From Marsupella aquatica (Eukaryota; Marchantiophyta), in NCBI GenBank assembly GCA_973895155.1, contig OZ316897.1:12462001-12526000 (forward strand): a stretch of DNA of 64,000 nucleotides, in the 5' to 3' direction. Positions 1-12,455 of the stretch are shown one piece after another. Under the pieces are notes generated by a model. The model had not been told where the DNA came from. It saw only the letters and a list, made by a program, of their open reading frames with translations, and made no database searches. A program made the translations under genes and the position numbers. Each line of letters starts with the position of its first letter. Within the stretch, counting starts at the first letter, position 1.

Positions 1-200
1 CTTGGAGAGGTAGAACCAAGGCTCATTGTTATGGAGCCACTTGAGAGATAGGGAGAGCTTACACTGTGGAGACTCGATATAGCCGACGGGCTTAGAGTTC
101 AGTAAAGCTCTCTTGTGTGTTCCCGTGGACGTAGCCTCAAGGAGGTGAACCACGTATCTCTTGTGTCGACTATTGTGCGTTGGATGGTTCATGGGCTTGC
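1..200 (+). mobile_element. Copia-like LTR fragment (3' part)
   Basis: Bases 80-170 read like the R/U5 part of a plant Copia LTR: a run about a gained G/T-rich stretch, then CCCGTGGACGTAGCC, then GAACCACGTATCTCTTGTGTC. This order (CCCGTGGA.GTAG...GAACCACGTA..TCT.GTGTC) is characteristic of many plant Copia LTRs. No tRNA-Met primer site (TGGTATCAGAGC) follows, so it is a 3' LTR, a solo LTR or a decayed piece cut by the window edge. The right boundary is uncertain. No gag-pol coding is seen nearby. Confidence 0.55.
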
Positions 201-1155
201 CGTTGCGATCGTCGTCTATGCTCAACATAAACCCGTGATATGGGAGTGATGGAGCGACACGTGTCAAATGTTTTTTATCACACATTTCATCGCATTGATC
301 CATTTTTGTGCTTTCAATTGTGCTGAGATTGGAGCGGGTATTGAAGGTTCAAGACAAAGAAGCTGCATTCTTCTCCAGGCAACATTGCTGAGCCATTCAA
401 ACAACATTATACTAAACAGAGGCCATTTTCAAAAAACGTGACTTGACGTCTTGATTAATCCACGGGGTAGTCAAAGTTGTCAACTGCGATCCACGACTGG
501 TTCCTTTTTCTTTTTGGTGTAAAATCAGTGATCACTTTATGCAGTCCATGGGGATGGGCAGGGACAAGGTCTTAGTTGGTCTACCATGGCTTCAGATTAG
601 TGATGCACACATATATTTATATAACTTTATTATTATTACTTTTATAACAGTCTTGAAGAGTATCTCAATGGTGTGCATGTAACTCTTGCTCACTTAATTA
701 TATGTTCACTTGGCATGAGTCAGGTTCCGGGCCACATATATTTTTCAGGGGTCGCTCACATGCAAGTTGGCTCTTAGATCCAAGTCTCGCTTGCATGCTT
801 AGACAGTTGCTTAAATGTGGAGTGACCATTAATTAACTTATCACAAATATGTTCCCTCTTTCTATGTTTTTGCGGTTTCCCTTTGCATACTTTCTTGTGG
901 GTATGGTGTTTGTCCCCTTTCAACCTGATTGCTTGTCCTCATTGTGGTTTGTCTGGCCCTTTTAAAAAGGAAAACACCGCGTGTAGTTTGATTTGGAATG
1001 CTTGCAAACAGGAAAGGTTATAAACATAAGGGTGTCTCAAACTTTCAAATTTGATGGATCTTAATCTCAGTAAGTAAGGTTACTAACATAAAAAGTTATG
1101 GACTCCCAAATTCATAATCCATAAGTTTTTGCCATAAGGATTGGTCATGACCATG
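201..1155. other. Intergenic, no gene seen
   Basis: No coding signal on either strand. Around 720-800 there is a piece (CATGCAAGTTGGCTCTTAG) resembling repeats at 62.82-63.12 kb, so part of it is probably decayed repeat. Confidence 0.5.
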
Positions 1156-1329
1156 ATCATAAATCAATGTGGTGTGGAAAAAACCCAAAAAACCCCAAAA
1201 ATGACAGAACCCTGGGCTAAAGTGATGACCATTTATTTATGGATCATAAATCAATATGGTGTGAAAAAAAACCCCAAAACCCCCAAAACTGACATAACCC
1301 TGGGCTAAAGTGATGACCATTTGTTTATG
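1156..1329. repeat. Tandem duplication, 87 bp x 2
   Basis: The unit starting ATCATAAATCAAT at 1156 recurs at 1243, with CCCTGGGCTAAAGTGATGAC in both copies. Copies differ at a few bases and in A/C-run length. Confidence 0.8.
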
Positions 1330-1470
1330 GCCAAAAGCCATAGTCCCCAACTTTGAAGCGATGAGACGCCCATGTTGCAAACAACAGAAATTGAACCAAA
1401 GTGGGCCTCTTTGGTCTTCTTGGGGTCTTTCCCCTCCCCCCTTTATTGGGCACTTTTGCCTTTGGGTTCC

Positions 1471-1580
1471 TGTCTTTCCCTTTGGCGATCCTGTCTTTTT
1501 GGCAGTTTGATTAAATCTGGATAACCATGAACCCAGTACTGTCTTTCCGTTTGGCGATCCTGTCTTTTTGGCAGTTTGAT
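1471..1580. repeat. Direct repeat, 41 bp, period 69
   Basis: TGTCTTTCC.TTTGGCGATCC...GGCAGTTTGAT occurs at 1471-1511 and 1540-1580, almost identical. The long minus-strand reading frame across here is a by-product of the repeat, with no recognisable protein. Confidence 0.8.
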
Positions 1581-1885
1581 ATATACTGGAGAACCCAGAG
1601 AACACGGTACTCTGCACAGTGGAATAAACACCACCCTTTTCCATTGTCTGCTCGGTGGCCAAGATATGTCCGCCCAGTACAGGGAAAAATGAGGACCCCC
1701 CCTCCCCCCACACACACCTTGACACTCTACCGCAGTGGACCATTCGTTGCCACCGTGCAAAGTCCTGTTCTGTTCCGTTCCTGAGGTTTTGCATCAGGGA
1801 AAGCAATTGCCCGCTCTGAATGTGCCTTGTTGTCGAGGGAAATGAAGGAACAACGAAAGATTGAAGTGATCAGAGTGCTCTGTTC

Positions 1886-1915
1886 TGTTGTTGTTGTTGT
1901 TGTTGTTGTTGTTGT
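1886..1915. repeat. (TGT)n microsatellite
   Basis: About ten uninterrupted TGT/GTT triplets, some 285 bases before the PTOX start codon. It may lie in the promoter or 5' leader of that gene. Confidence 0.9.
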
Positions 1916-2198
1916 GGCAAGAGCGAGAGGTGATTGATGAGGTGGGGCAAAACGATGGCGACTGTCGTAGAGGTTTTTCGAAGCTCCCGAGCTGGCGGGT
2001 TGGCCCAGGCTCCAGAGGTTGTAATTTCCATCTATGGCTCACTCGGGAGCAGCAGCACGGGTAGTGTGGCAGATTGATCAAGTGATTGACAGGCGTGATA
2101 GCAATTCGTGCTGCTCGAAATTGAGGTGTGGATTTCTGATGTAGTGGTCTATCCTCTCGGAAGACTCGATTTGGCAGTAAGAAGGGAAGGGGGGAGCC

Positions 2199-5100
2199 AT
2201 GGGGACGCTGTGTATGGAGAATTCTGTGATGAGAACGGGAGGTTTTGCGGGCTCTTCGAGGAGTGTTGTTGCAGCAGCAGGTGGGAGTTTGGTAAGTAAT
2301 GTGAAGTTTACTACCACTACTGCTGCTGCTACGGTGGGAGGTTTAGGGGATGCTGGTGGGCTGGAGTGTCGTTTTGTTCCATCAAGAAAGCACTTTCAAA
2401 AGTCTCGTGGCGATTCATTTGGCCAGCAGCTCAACCCTGGGAGAACTGAGCCGAAGAGGTTGGCATTCCTCTCCATCTCTCTCTCAGCAGAATTGGTTCT
2501 GGCTCGTTTTTGGGTGAATTCTGGGGTTTGGACTAAGTAATCCTGCCTGTCACGTTGCATTAGATGCCAGAGTATGGGCTCTGGACAATGGAGAGCAGAT
2601 GATGGGCATTCGACGATGATTTTTTACACTTTGAGATCGGCTTACACTTTGGAGCTATTGTAGTTTCTCATGGTTTACCCTTTGTGCTCTCTGTTCCATG
2701 TCTCGTTGGGTCCTGGTAGAATAAATTCAGTGTATCTTTTCGGTGGCTGAGATTTTAGCAGCTCGGCTGTTTTCCACCCTCGGCAGTGAACGTCTTCGCC
2801 GCACATTAGTTTAGTAGAGTGGACCTCAGGTCAGAGCGGCTCACCTTCAGAATGTCTTGGAGAGCACCGATTGGCTGGAGTGAGAACGAGAATGGAAATT
2901 CGGTCTCTGGGCCGAATTACCGAAAGTTTATCGTCAACGTTTCTATGTTATTGATCCGATGTTTGTGAATGACAGGAGTAATGGAGCGAGGTCAGCTGTA
3001 GTCACAGAGCAGCCTGTCACAGACCAGCTTGACACTGATGCAGGAGGTTCCGTTGAAGGCCTGGAGAAGTGGGTGATTGCAGCAGAACAGGGTTTCAATG
3101 TATTTGCCACGGTATGATTCCCTTCAAGCTCGGCCTTCAGATGCAACAAGTGCATTCCATTGATGTGCAACTTTTGGACGAAGGAAACTAAAGAACTTGT
3201 CGAGTAGAACGTCGGATGCGCATTTCCAGCCTTTGAGGTCTACCCGTCATAATGACAGAGTCTGTGTTCAAACAGGAGCTGTCTTAGTCATCCCAAGTTT
3301 GGAAATAGGCCTCAAGTGCAATGCTTCCTCATCCTTGACGCATTACCTCTACTGATATATATTGCGAGAGTCCAGGTTTCTGGAACTATTTCTTTGTTTG
3401 AGTCTGTGGTCCTGCTTTCTGTGAATTTACTTTTTCGTGTCTTTCGTTGATTGTTAAGCTCAGGACCTCGTCGTGAAAATACTGGAGAAACTGTACGCCA
3501 AACGTCTTTATGCCAGATTTTATGTTCTGGAAACCATTGCTAGGGTGCCTTATTTTGGTAAGATATTTCCCGTGTAATCCATTTGCGTAGATTTTTTACA
3601 GTTGTCTCAAAAGTCTTGACATTTGGATGGGTATCTGTAATCTAGGTCACTGGGTTTGGCTACTGACAGCCTGCTTGCATTGGGATGTCTAGGTGGCAAA
3701 AGTAGCTGAGATGCTTAATATTCTTATGAGGCGTTTGATAGATGTAACTTTCAATCTACCTCTGAATAGGCTAGATTGTGATGTCAATGAGTCTTGCTGA
3801 GATTGTATCATGGATTCGTTTGAGGTAATTTAAGATCACTGTGATTCTGGATGCAGCATTCGTATCTGTACTGCATATGTATGAGAGCTTTGGGTGGTGG
3901 AGACGTTCAGACTATCTAAAAATCCATTTTGCAGAAAGTTGGAATGAGTTGCATCACCTTCTTGTGATGGAGGTTGAACCCTCTTACCTGATCTGCTTTC
4001 GTGCTTGTCGAGGCGTCTCATTTCAAAGCTAATTGCCACAGTTATCCCACCCTGCTGACCCGGGATTTAAATTTGCAAGACAACAACTGCCTATTTCAGA
4101 GCATAAGGAGCTCGTTAGCAATGAATGGAAACTAGACTTGGCGTCTTAGTTTAATGGCACATCGATAAAGAGCTTGCAATGGCACTAACACCCAGTAATT
4201 TCTTCTTCAGGCATTAGGTGGTGATGAACGATGGATCGACAGATTTTTTGCTCAGCACGTTGCTGTTGCTTACTATTTCATGACGTCATTCATGTATTTA
4301 GTAAGCCCTCGAATGGCATGTGAGTGATGTTACTCGACCGGCAGCTTTCCTGCTTCCCTCACATTGATCTGTTCTGTTGAAACTTTCCTGCCAGAACGAA
4401 TCACTCAGCCGTTATCTTACTCTTGTTTTGGTCCGGTTTACAATGGCAGATCACTTTTCAGAGTGTGTCGAGAAGCATGCCTTCGAGACGTACGATAAGT
4501 TCATAAAGTCAAATGGAGGTGGGTATAAAGGCCTTTTGGAGGGCTGGAAAAATCAACGTTGTTCTCTTTCATATCAAGCATTGTCCTGACTACCGATTGC
4601 TACTACAGCTGTATGTTAGAGATAAAAACTTACAAGGACACAAGTGGACACAAGTAAAGCATATAAGTTTTTGAATTGTGAACACGTGGTGCTAACGTCT
4701 TCTCACCCTAATTTGTGCAGAGGAATTGAAGAAACTTCCTGCTCCTGCTGTTGCCGTCCAGTATTACACCAAGGGTGATCTTTACATGTTCGGTGAGTGT
4801 CAGAGCATCTTGTGGTTCATAATGTCTATGAAAGACGGAGGATTGGAAGTGCTTGTTGTACAAGGTCTAGAGCTTGAGTTTTGAGGTCTACATCGATGCA
4901 GCAGATCGCACCTTGCTTCTGACAGTTTCCTCGCTGGGAGGAATCAGTTCTATTTGGTAGAAATAACATGGTTTATTGCCATTCACAGACGAATTCCAGA
5001 CCGATGTGCCTCCACATTCCCGTCGGCCTAAAATTGGTGAGTTTAATTCTCATTTATTCACCGATTGAGTTTTCCAAACTAGCCCCGCAAGCATATGGTT

Positions 5101-5425
5101 CGCTTACTATACTTTAACAAGCATTGGTCACAGATTATATTCAACCCTGGTTTTGACCATCCTTGCAGAGAATTTGTACGATGTTTTTGTAAACATTCGA
5201 GAAGACGAAGCCCAGCATTGCAAAACAATGCTGGCCTGTCAATCTGGATCAAGTCTGCGCTCTCCCCATGAAGATGTTCCACTGACAGAACTGGCCAGTC
5301 TAGACAAAAGTGCTCTGCCTCCAGTAAATTGCGAGGGCCTATTGGAGTGTGCCATTACATCATCGTCATCTGCGGAACGGCTCAGAAAGAACGAAGGAGA
5401 ATTGGCAGACAGAGGGAGACAATGA
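2199..5425 (+). CDS. PTOX: Plastid terminal oxidase (plastoquinol oxidase, IMMUTANS type)
   Basis: This is a di-iron enzyme of the thylakoid membrane. It oxidises plastoquinol and reduces oxygen to water, supporting carotenoid desaturation and chlororespiration. Exons: 2199-2458, 2976-3111, 3464-3557, 3857-3972, 4211-4319, 4450-4518, 4721-4792, 4989-5036, 5169-5425; all junctions are GT-AG and phases agree, giving 386 residues. Residues 1 to about 90 are Ser/Ala/Thr/Gly-rich, as expected of a transit peptide. The iron ligands are E155 ([10 protein letters not shown]), E194 and H197 (ESWNELHH), E246 ([11 protein letters not shown]), E315 and H318 ([10 protein letters not shown]). Their spacings equal those of Arabidopsis E136, E175, H178, E227, E296 and H299. 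The 48-base exon 8 encodes the 16-residue PTOX-specific insert known to matter for stability, which mitochondrial AOX lacks. The C-terminus after the last ligand runs 68 residues and is Ser/Glu-rich and poorly conserved. ATG 2199 opens the frame with the transit-like region. Confidence 0.95.
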
Positions 5426-7870
5426 ATATCTGGGGATCTCAAAGCTTATGAATCAGTTGTCTAGGGAGTGATTGGAATATTGTCCTTGAAAGCGACGACC
5501 GACATAGACACACCGAAGGCATATCGGTGTTTTACGGTTGTGGTTTCTGAACTTGTACAAAGTTGTGTTTTTGTCAGCTTTCAAGGTCCTACCTCTTTCG
5601 TGAGTGCATTGTGAAATGTTTCTTAATAGGGATCGTTCCACCAGTAGGCTGCGCGCAACTTAATATCGAGGCTGTTGATATTTACCAGTATGACAACTTG
5701 ATGCCTCACTCTCATCCGCAAGCACCATTGATACACCATGAGACAAATTGAAGCAGGTGCAGAACCAGTGGCTTAAGCAATAGAATAGAAGCCAACAGTG
5801 TGGACAAAAACAGTTTTATGGGACATACTTCAAACCACGGAAAGAAACACAACTTTGATTCAGCTCTTCTGTTTTTATTTGCCCCTCTGTTGGCATTGTT
5901 GAAACGCCAACATTGAGAACAGTAATACCTCCACGTTCCAGTCATAGGGCAGACTTGGTATCCTTATCACACATAAAGGATCGAATGCAAACACCTGAAG
6001 CAAAGCAATGTAGTGCGAGTCCAATTGTACAATAGATCAAAGTGAAAGACCAGAAAGTGGTGATGTCTTTTCGATGCTGAACCCCGACATCTATGCGTTG
6101 AGAAGGACGAGGGCACGGTCATGGGCAGATTCGCAGGCAGCAAGTGCTTTCATGTTCCACAAATCTGTCCCGGGAAATTTTGTCTGCGTTTCGGCTCCCT
6201 GACATCACGTAAACCTCCGGGCAAAAGCCAAACGGAGCAAAGAGGCTCAACGAGACTACTTGAGTTCTTCTAGGAGGCTTACATCTCAGAATAGTCAGAA
6301 ACGGATATGCCAGAATTGGCCATACGAATCTCCGAGAAGGAAGGAATTTTACAAATGCAGAGAAAATGAGACGGGTTCACATAAGTTAATGGATGACACA
6401 ACGTGCGTATGTATAAATTTTAATATTGCCTGGCCTCCCATTGCATAGATTTGCACATTGTATTCCCATTGTATCATCCCTAAAGCGAATATGATTAGAT
6501 GTTGAAGTGAAATTAAAATGGCTCCGTCCCCACTTGAAATTTTGAAGAACTCGTGAAGCTGCAGCCTAGCCAGAGTTGGGCCAACGCTACTGCTGCAAGC
6601 AGAGGAACAGCAAAGAAAAGTCTCTTCCCTGCTGTAATTCAAATAGGCGAGGTCTGAGGATGACGAAGAGATAGCAGAAAGCTCAACAAGTGGATAGGTA
6701 GGAAATTAAAGACGAGAACGGAGATTCGGATGTAGGGAAAACGTTGCTATCTATTTCTACTCCGCATTGCCATAATGGATTCCTTACAATGCCGTCAAGA
6801 TTTATAGGTACATGTTTCCTGTGATCATGTTTCCCCAAACCAGATTTCAAAAGATTTTGTGCGGTGGGAGAAGTTTAGGGTTCAAGAGTGCGGACCTTTG
6901 GATTCCGAGCTCTTCATCCGAGATATCTTAAGAATTCTTCTTAGCAACAGAAGCAGGGAGCGGACAGCTAGGTGGAAGTCGGAAGCCATGAACATTTGAG
7001 GGCCGTTCTATAAATATGGCTCTTCCGGAAGTGTAGATTTGTGCTGCGAGAATGGGAGAGAGTCGCGCTACGCATTGTTGGAACGGCTGAATTTGGAGAC
7101 CATTCAGAACACATACGCATGAGGCTTTTGCATGCATATGTGATACTAAATTGCAGAAAAACTGGACATCAGATGAACCGGATGGAATCTTTGCTCAGGA
7201 AGACGGAAATGGCAAATTGCTTGCCTGATCTATTTACTTGTACGACTACAAAAAAATCATCTGTAAACTCGAAGACATGAATTCTACAGCAGGCCTCATG
7301 TCTTTGGAACGACAATTATTGAACCGTAATATTCCAGTGTGAGAAACAAACACTTGGTAAAGGATCGAACTTCAAATCAAATATTTGATCTCGAAGAGCC
7401 GACTTTGGAGACTTTTGGGAAACAGTTTACTGCTCCATAGCCGCTCTGATCTCATCTTTTCGGGGATTACACCTAGACTGCAGAACTTCTGACAGAGTAG
7501 CTAGAGTGGATAAATTCACTTGCTTTTCTCCCCGGCCTAGGCCAAGGAGAAACTTGAGTGTGACCACCATGTTTTGGAGAAATTCTGTGGAAAGTTTGGA
7601 GAAGCATCGGTGGAGGAACAATTTGGCGTGAATCGACTAAACGTTTGAAAGTTTTCGAGGACTTGATTTGCTACTTGCCCGAGGCAATGATTATCTCAGC
7701 AAATTCTCGACATGTATGTCTTGAGTACTTGAGAGATCAAACCCGAGACTTCCTCGGTTGATATTCATATCCTCTACAGTCCTTTCAGAGTCTTAGACTT
7801 TCATTCGAGGCTTTTGAGGAACAAGATTGTCAGAATTTTTCAATTCCTCCTGTGTTGAAGTATATTTGAC
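5426..7870. other. Intergenic between PTOX and ALG13-like gene
   Basis: The first few hundred bases are probably the PTOX 3' UTR. The rest has only short frames without family features on either strand. The last 250 bases probably hold promoter and leader of the downstream gene. I see no RNA gene or clear transposon. Confidence 0.5.
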
Positions 7871-9252
7871 ATGGCTTTACTCAGCAACGATTCTGGAGCT
7901 CTGGTGCAAGCTGTGCCAAGAGCTCAGTGTTCGCCAGTGAAGGGAAGAGTTTTTGTAACGGTCGGCAGCACTCCTGAAGCGCGTTTTGACGATCTAGTGG
8001 AGACAGTGACAACGCCCAAGTGTTTGCGAGTGTTGGAAAACCGGGGTTACACATCTCTTGTCATCCAGCGGGGGAATGGACGTTTTCTGCCAGCAAAGGT
8101 GATGATAATGTTCTCTCGATAACAACATAGCTACCCGTGTTTCGTCAAACCTTGCTTGCCTTCACTTTTCATACCATGTTTCATTTCTACTGCATGATCC
8201 CAAGCAAACAAACTTAAGTTACTTCAATTTGTGGGTAGTTCTGAATCACTCCTTTGTTTGCCTCTGATGACTGTAGTCCAAGGCAAACGACTCCTTGCAA
8301 GTTGAACATTTCGGCTCTAGACCCAACATCAACGAGATTATAAATGATAACATCCACGCTGCTTGTCTTGTAATCGGCGATGCTGGTAACTCCCTCGAAC
8401 CGCCATGAGTAGAAGTACACTACAAATAGAATTGGATTTTAGTTGGGGAGAACAGCAAAAGGTTGGTCATTGTCTAATCGAATCTTACTGGGAATCGTTA
8501 ATGCCCATCAGAAATTTTTTGTGTATGATCATGCCAGCATTGCCCACTTTCGGACGGAGGATCGTTGGGCCTCGTCCAAGCTCAATTTTACAAGCGAATA
8601 ATTTGTGTTCTATTTGGGTGGTGAGAAAATCATCGAAGGAAAAAACAGAATGCTAAAAATGAAGCTCGAACACTTGGAAGAAACAAATTGAATTTTCTTT
8701 GGCAAAATGCTGATAAACCTAATTACGATGACAGCTTATTGAGTTATGCCTTGTCTTGAATTTCTAGAGTTTTAATTTGGTGCCCCTGTCCCACTTCACT
8801 CTATGGCCAGTCACCAACGGTGATTCTATTGGCATACAGGTGCCGATACTATTTTCAAAACCTTGCGTGCTCACAGGCCTCTCGTCGTTGTTCTGAACAA
8901 GCAATTCTCGGGCGAGTATGAGCTGGAAATGGCTAAACAATTTTCAAAGTTTATGTATTGCTGCAGTCCAGAGACACTGGTGAACACATTGAGCATCATG
9001 GATCTGGAATCTCTCGTTCCATACCCACCGCTTCCACCTCCTTTCCCTGTCATGGCAGATCTCAATAATTCACTCCGTCATTTTCTTTCGGAAAACAAGG
9101 CTCTCGCCCCATTCCGGGACACAGTGACTAAATCCACCACCCCTACTCCAGAATCGCCAAATACAGTCCCGGAGCCAACGTCATGTTTGGAGAAACTGTC
9201 GCCTACCAATGTCAAATCGAAAGATGGTAAAGGCAAAAGGGGCAAAAAATGA
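7871..9252 (+). CDS. ALG13: ALG13-like UDP-GlcNAc transferase subunit (GT28-C fold), divergent
   Basis: ALG13 is the catalytic partner of membrane protein ALG14 at the ER. Together they add the second GlcNAc to dolichol-PP-GlcNAc in N-glycan assembly. Exons 7871-8098, 8277-8385 and 8840-9252 join in frame to 249 residues. Residues 27-32 read VFVTVG, the family's first strand and loop. GYTSLVIQRGNGRFLP matches the family's GYT.L.IQ.G.G.. region, and TLRAHRPLVVVLNKQF and LESLVPYPP match the later core. The usual ISHAGSGSIFE motif reads VIGDAGADTIFK here, so the Gly-Ser-Gly-Ser and the Glu are replaced. The last ~60 residues are a Pro/Ser/Thr tail ending in a Lys-rich stretch (KDGKGKRGKK) that the typical ~165-residue plant ALG13 lacks. 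It could be a divergent true ALG13 or a paralogue with changed activity. Confidence 0.8.
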
Positions 9253-10700
9253 TTGCTCTGCAAGCACATATATGAACGACCCAAAGTTCCGTTACTTTCT
9301 GATCTAACAAGTCGAGATAGGCTCCGATTGCTTCAATTGTTTGTGTTTACTGTATATATTTGGAGCACGTAACAGACCAAATTCCGTCCGTGAGTCAAAA
9401 AATGTGCAGTTGTAGACCTCGTGTTCGGCCGAAACTTAGCATTTCAGCCCTCACTGACTAGCCAGGGACGGTTCGAAGGTCAGCTGTGATATCGATCAGG
9501 TCAGCTGTCAGACTAGGTTCAATCTGGCTTGCTCCATTTTGTAACGTTCTAATTTTGCAAAGCACTGCTAGCGATGGATTCCAAAGCAGTCACCAAATAT
9601 CTAATATCTGAGGTGTTTGGTTTACAGAGCTTATCAAGCATGCACATTCCGTTTGGCAGTATGTTAATTGTTTCCCGTGCTGTTCGTGACTTGGTGAGAT
9701 GAATGATCGAGTGCGGGTTCCTATCAATTCCGTTCAACTACCATCATTTGTGGGGACCGATCTTCATGGACAGTAAGCGAGGAGAAAGAAATCAAAATCT
9801 TACTCAATTGAATCTAGCTCTCCATTCCAATGAGCCCCATATACAAGAGAATTGCAGCAAACACAAACCGTAGGTTCGCAATTGCAAACGATTGATCTTT
9901 TCAAATTTTGAAGATTCTGAAGATCGACCATGTTCAAACGATTTTCTAGAAGCTCAATTCAATTCTATGCTTCAAATGAATATCCATGATCTCAACGTTC
10001 GAAGGAGATTCTCTTGTTTTCTAAAACTCATGAGAATTTTTCATAGCTGCACCAATCACAACCACGGTTGAAAATTTTTAATAGCACCAAATCACACAAT
10101 TCTCTCGCTTTCAAAAACGCATTGAACTCAAATTTCCAAAAATTACTGTTCGAAGAGAACTTTTGATCTACAAATGCACTCATGGCCACACCACTGGGCT
10201 ACCCGTATGAGTTTTCTTCGGAAAACTGTGCCAACAGAAGACTTTGGAACCCCTCAGCAATGTTACGTGCTGTAGACGATAGATGCGAAGAAACAGGAGA
10301 TTGTTGACTTCGTTTTCATCAAGGCATTTTCCGTCGTCACAGTGCCATAGGCGTTTTCCTACATTTAGCCTCTCGATACTGTAGTTCCAGGATACCTCTG
10401 TCGATCCTTGTCGCGACACAGTCAGTACGTTTATGGCTTTATCTTTCTGATTCCGATTGACCAGAATACCTCGATCCTTTCCGATTCCAATTGAATGTGT
10501 GTCGCGACACGGATAGAGGTGTCGTGGACTCACTCGGATTTCGAAAATGACACAGGAATCGGAAATCAAGCTTCACTTAAGGTATTACACATTCTCATTT
10601 CGATCATAAATTGCTTTCATTAACAGCTCTGCAGGAGGAAGGTAAACTGAGTCAGATTGTCTCCATCCAAAGAAAGCTGAGAAGCAATGACGAAATGCTT
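9253..10700. other. Intergenic; unassigned 129-codon minus-strand frame at 10180-10569
   Basis: No recognisable gene. A minus-strand frame at 10180-10569 has no family features, and its sequence includes a foldback (10390-10523, listed separately), so I do not call it a gene. Confidence 0.45.
10390..10523. repeat. Imperfect foldback with CGCG palindromes
   Basis: GTGTCGCGACAC at 10499-10510 is a perfect 12-bp palindrome, and TGTCGCGACA sits at 10409-10418. The flanks, GATACCTCTGTCGATCC on the left and GGATAGAGGTGTC on the right, are partly inverted to each other, so the ~130 bp can fold back. Confidence 0.5.
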
Positions 10701-10719
10701 CACACATTTTGTTCCACCA

Positions 10720-11960
10720 GAAAAAAACCATTGTTTCTTTGGATTGAGCGAATCGGCGGTCAGCGCTAAATCGTTCACGACTGAGAATTTATACATGTCA
10801 CACTGCCAAAAATATAAAAGCTCCCAACGAGACACCATCGATCCAAATGCACACATTTTGTTCCCACCAGAAAAACCATTATTTCTTTGAATGGGCGGTC
10901 ATGGTTAAATCATTCACTATTGAGATTATATTTTTAGACTTAAAGGCGCATCAGAAGAGGACAAACACCTAAAAAGAAAGAAAAGCAACTGTAAACCTAA
11001 AAAAGATTATATATGTCTCACACTATATGTCTCACACTGCCAAGAAAACAAAAGCACCCAATAAGGTGACAGAACCCCACCAAATGAACACATTTTATTC
11101 CACCAGGAAAAAACAGTATTTTATTGGATTGAGCGAATGGCGGTAATCGCTACAGTAGATCACTCACGATTGAGATTATACATGTAACACGCTGCCAACA
11201 AACTACTGTAAAGCTCCCATAAGGAGACGGAACCCGACCAAACCAGACATTTTATTCCACCAGAAAAAAAACATTGTTTCATTGGATTGAGCGAATGGCG
11301 GTCGTCAGTAAATCATTCACAATTGAGATTATTATATGTATCACCCAGAGAAAAAAAAAAACATTATTTCATTGGATTGAGCGAACGGCGGTCATCAGTA
11401 AATCATTCACAATTGAGATCATTATATGTATCACACAGAGGAAAAAAAACATTATTTCATTGGATTGAGCGAATGGCGGTCATCAGTAAATCATTCACGA
11501 TTGAGATTTTATATGTATCACACGGCCAACAAAAGAAAAGCTTTCCAATAAGGGAGAGAACCTTATTCCACCAGAGACAACATTATTTCATTGCATTGAG
11601 CAAATGGGGGTCCTTCACGACTGAGATTATCACACTGCCAAAAAGACGAAATCTCCCAACGAGCAGACATGCACACATTTTATTCCACCAGGAAAAAACA
11701 TTTTTCATTGGATTGAGCAATGGGCGGTCATAGCTAAGTCCTTCACGACTGAGATATTATATATATCACACACTGCCCACAAAACCAAAGCTTTCAACGG
11801 GAGACACTATCTCAGGAAATGCTTCGCACATTGTATCTTACCAGACAGAACATTATTTCATTCGATTGAGCAAAAGGGCCGGCATTGCTAGGTTTGTCAT
11901 GATTGAGATTATAAATATCACATTGCCAAATAATACTAAAGTTCCCAACTACACGAGGAC
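10720..11960. repeat. Degenerate tandem array, about nine units
   Basis: Each unit carries TTGGATTGAGCGAATGGCGG or a variant, then a TAAATCATTCAC(G/A)ATTGAGAT segment, then TATCACAC, and often CATTTTATTCCACCAGAAAA. Anchors lie near 10739, 10887, 11125, 11282, 11373, 11460, 11592, 11708 and 11862. Spacing varies from ~87 to ~240 bp. The three most alike neighbours (11282-11520) look recently amplified. Open frames of up to 148 codons across the array follow from the periodicity and resemble no protein I know. Confidence 0.85.
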
Positions 11961-12455
11961 ATAAGTTCACACCTAATATTTGACACAATTGACTTCACAA
12001 GGAAAGACCAGGAACAAAAACTGCAGTTGGGTGAAAGACTTGGTGAGCAGCTTCTCTTCGCTGATCTTTCAGGAAACCATAAAAATACTAGGTTGCCGTG
12101 TTAGGATTGAATGAAAATTTGGTCATGCGATCATAGTGAGGTTGTTGATCGTCTTGGAGAATTGTGGCCCTTCGAAAATAATTCTAGCATACTAAAGTCG
12201 AAACAATTTGGAAAGTTGCACACTAAAGTTGAAACAAACCAGAAAGTTGCATTTTCTCATGAGCAGCCACTTGAGGTTGATATTCACTAGGGCTGGCTTT
12301 AGTTCTTTAAGGCGGCTGCTGTTGAGGACCTCGGACTCCTTGGTCTTCCCAGGCTTTCCACCTGTTTTCTCGCCTTTTAATGGGTCTCCTTTTGGGGGGG
12401 TCCTATCTCCCAGTTTGCCTTATTTTTGCTCTTTTGTAGCACTATATATATAAAT
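11961..12455. other. Intergenic, no gene seen
   Basis: Short frames only. It ends in an AT-dinucleotide stretch (12443-12465) that borders the minisatellite element. Confidence 0.45.

Noticed and set aside
10180-10569. 129-codon minus-strand frame
   Set aside because: No family features, and a foldback lies inside it.
11287-11733. 148-codon plus-strand frame
   Set aside because: It is a translation of the tandem array; periodic and without family features.
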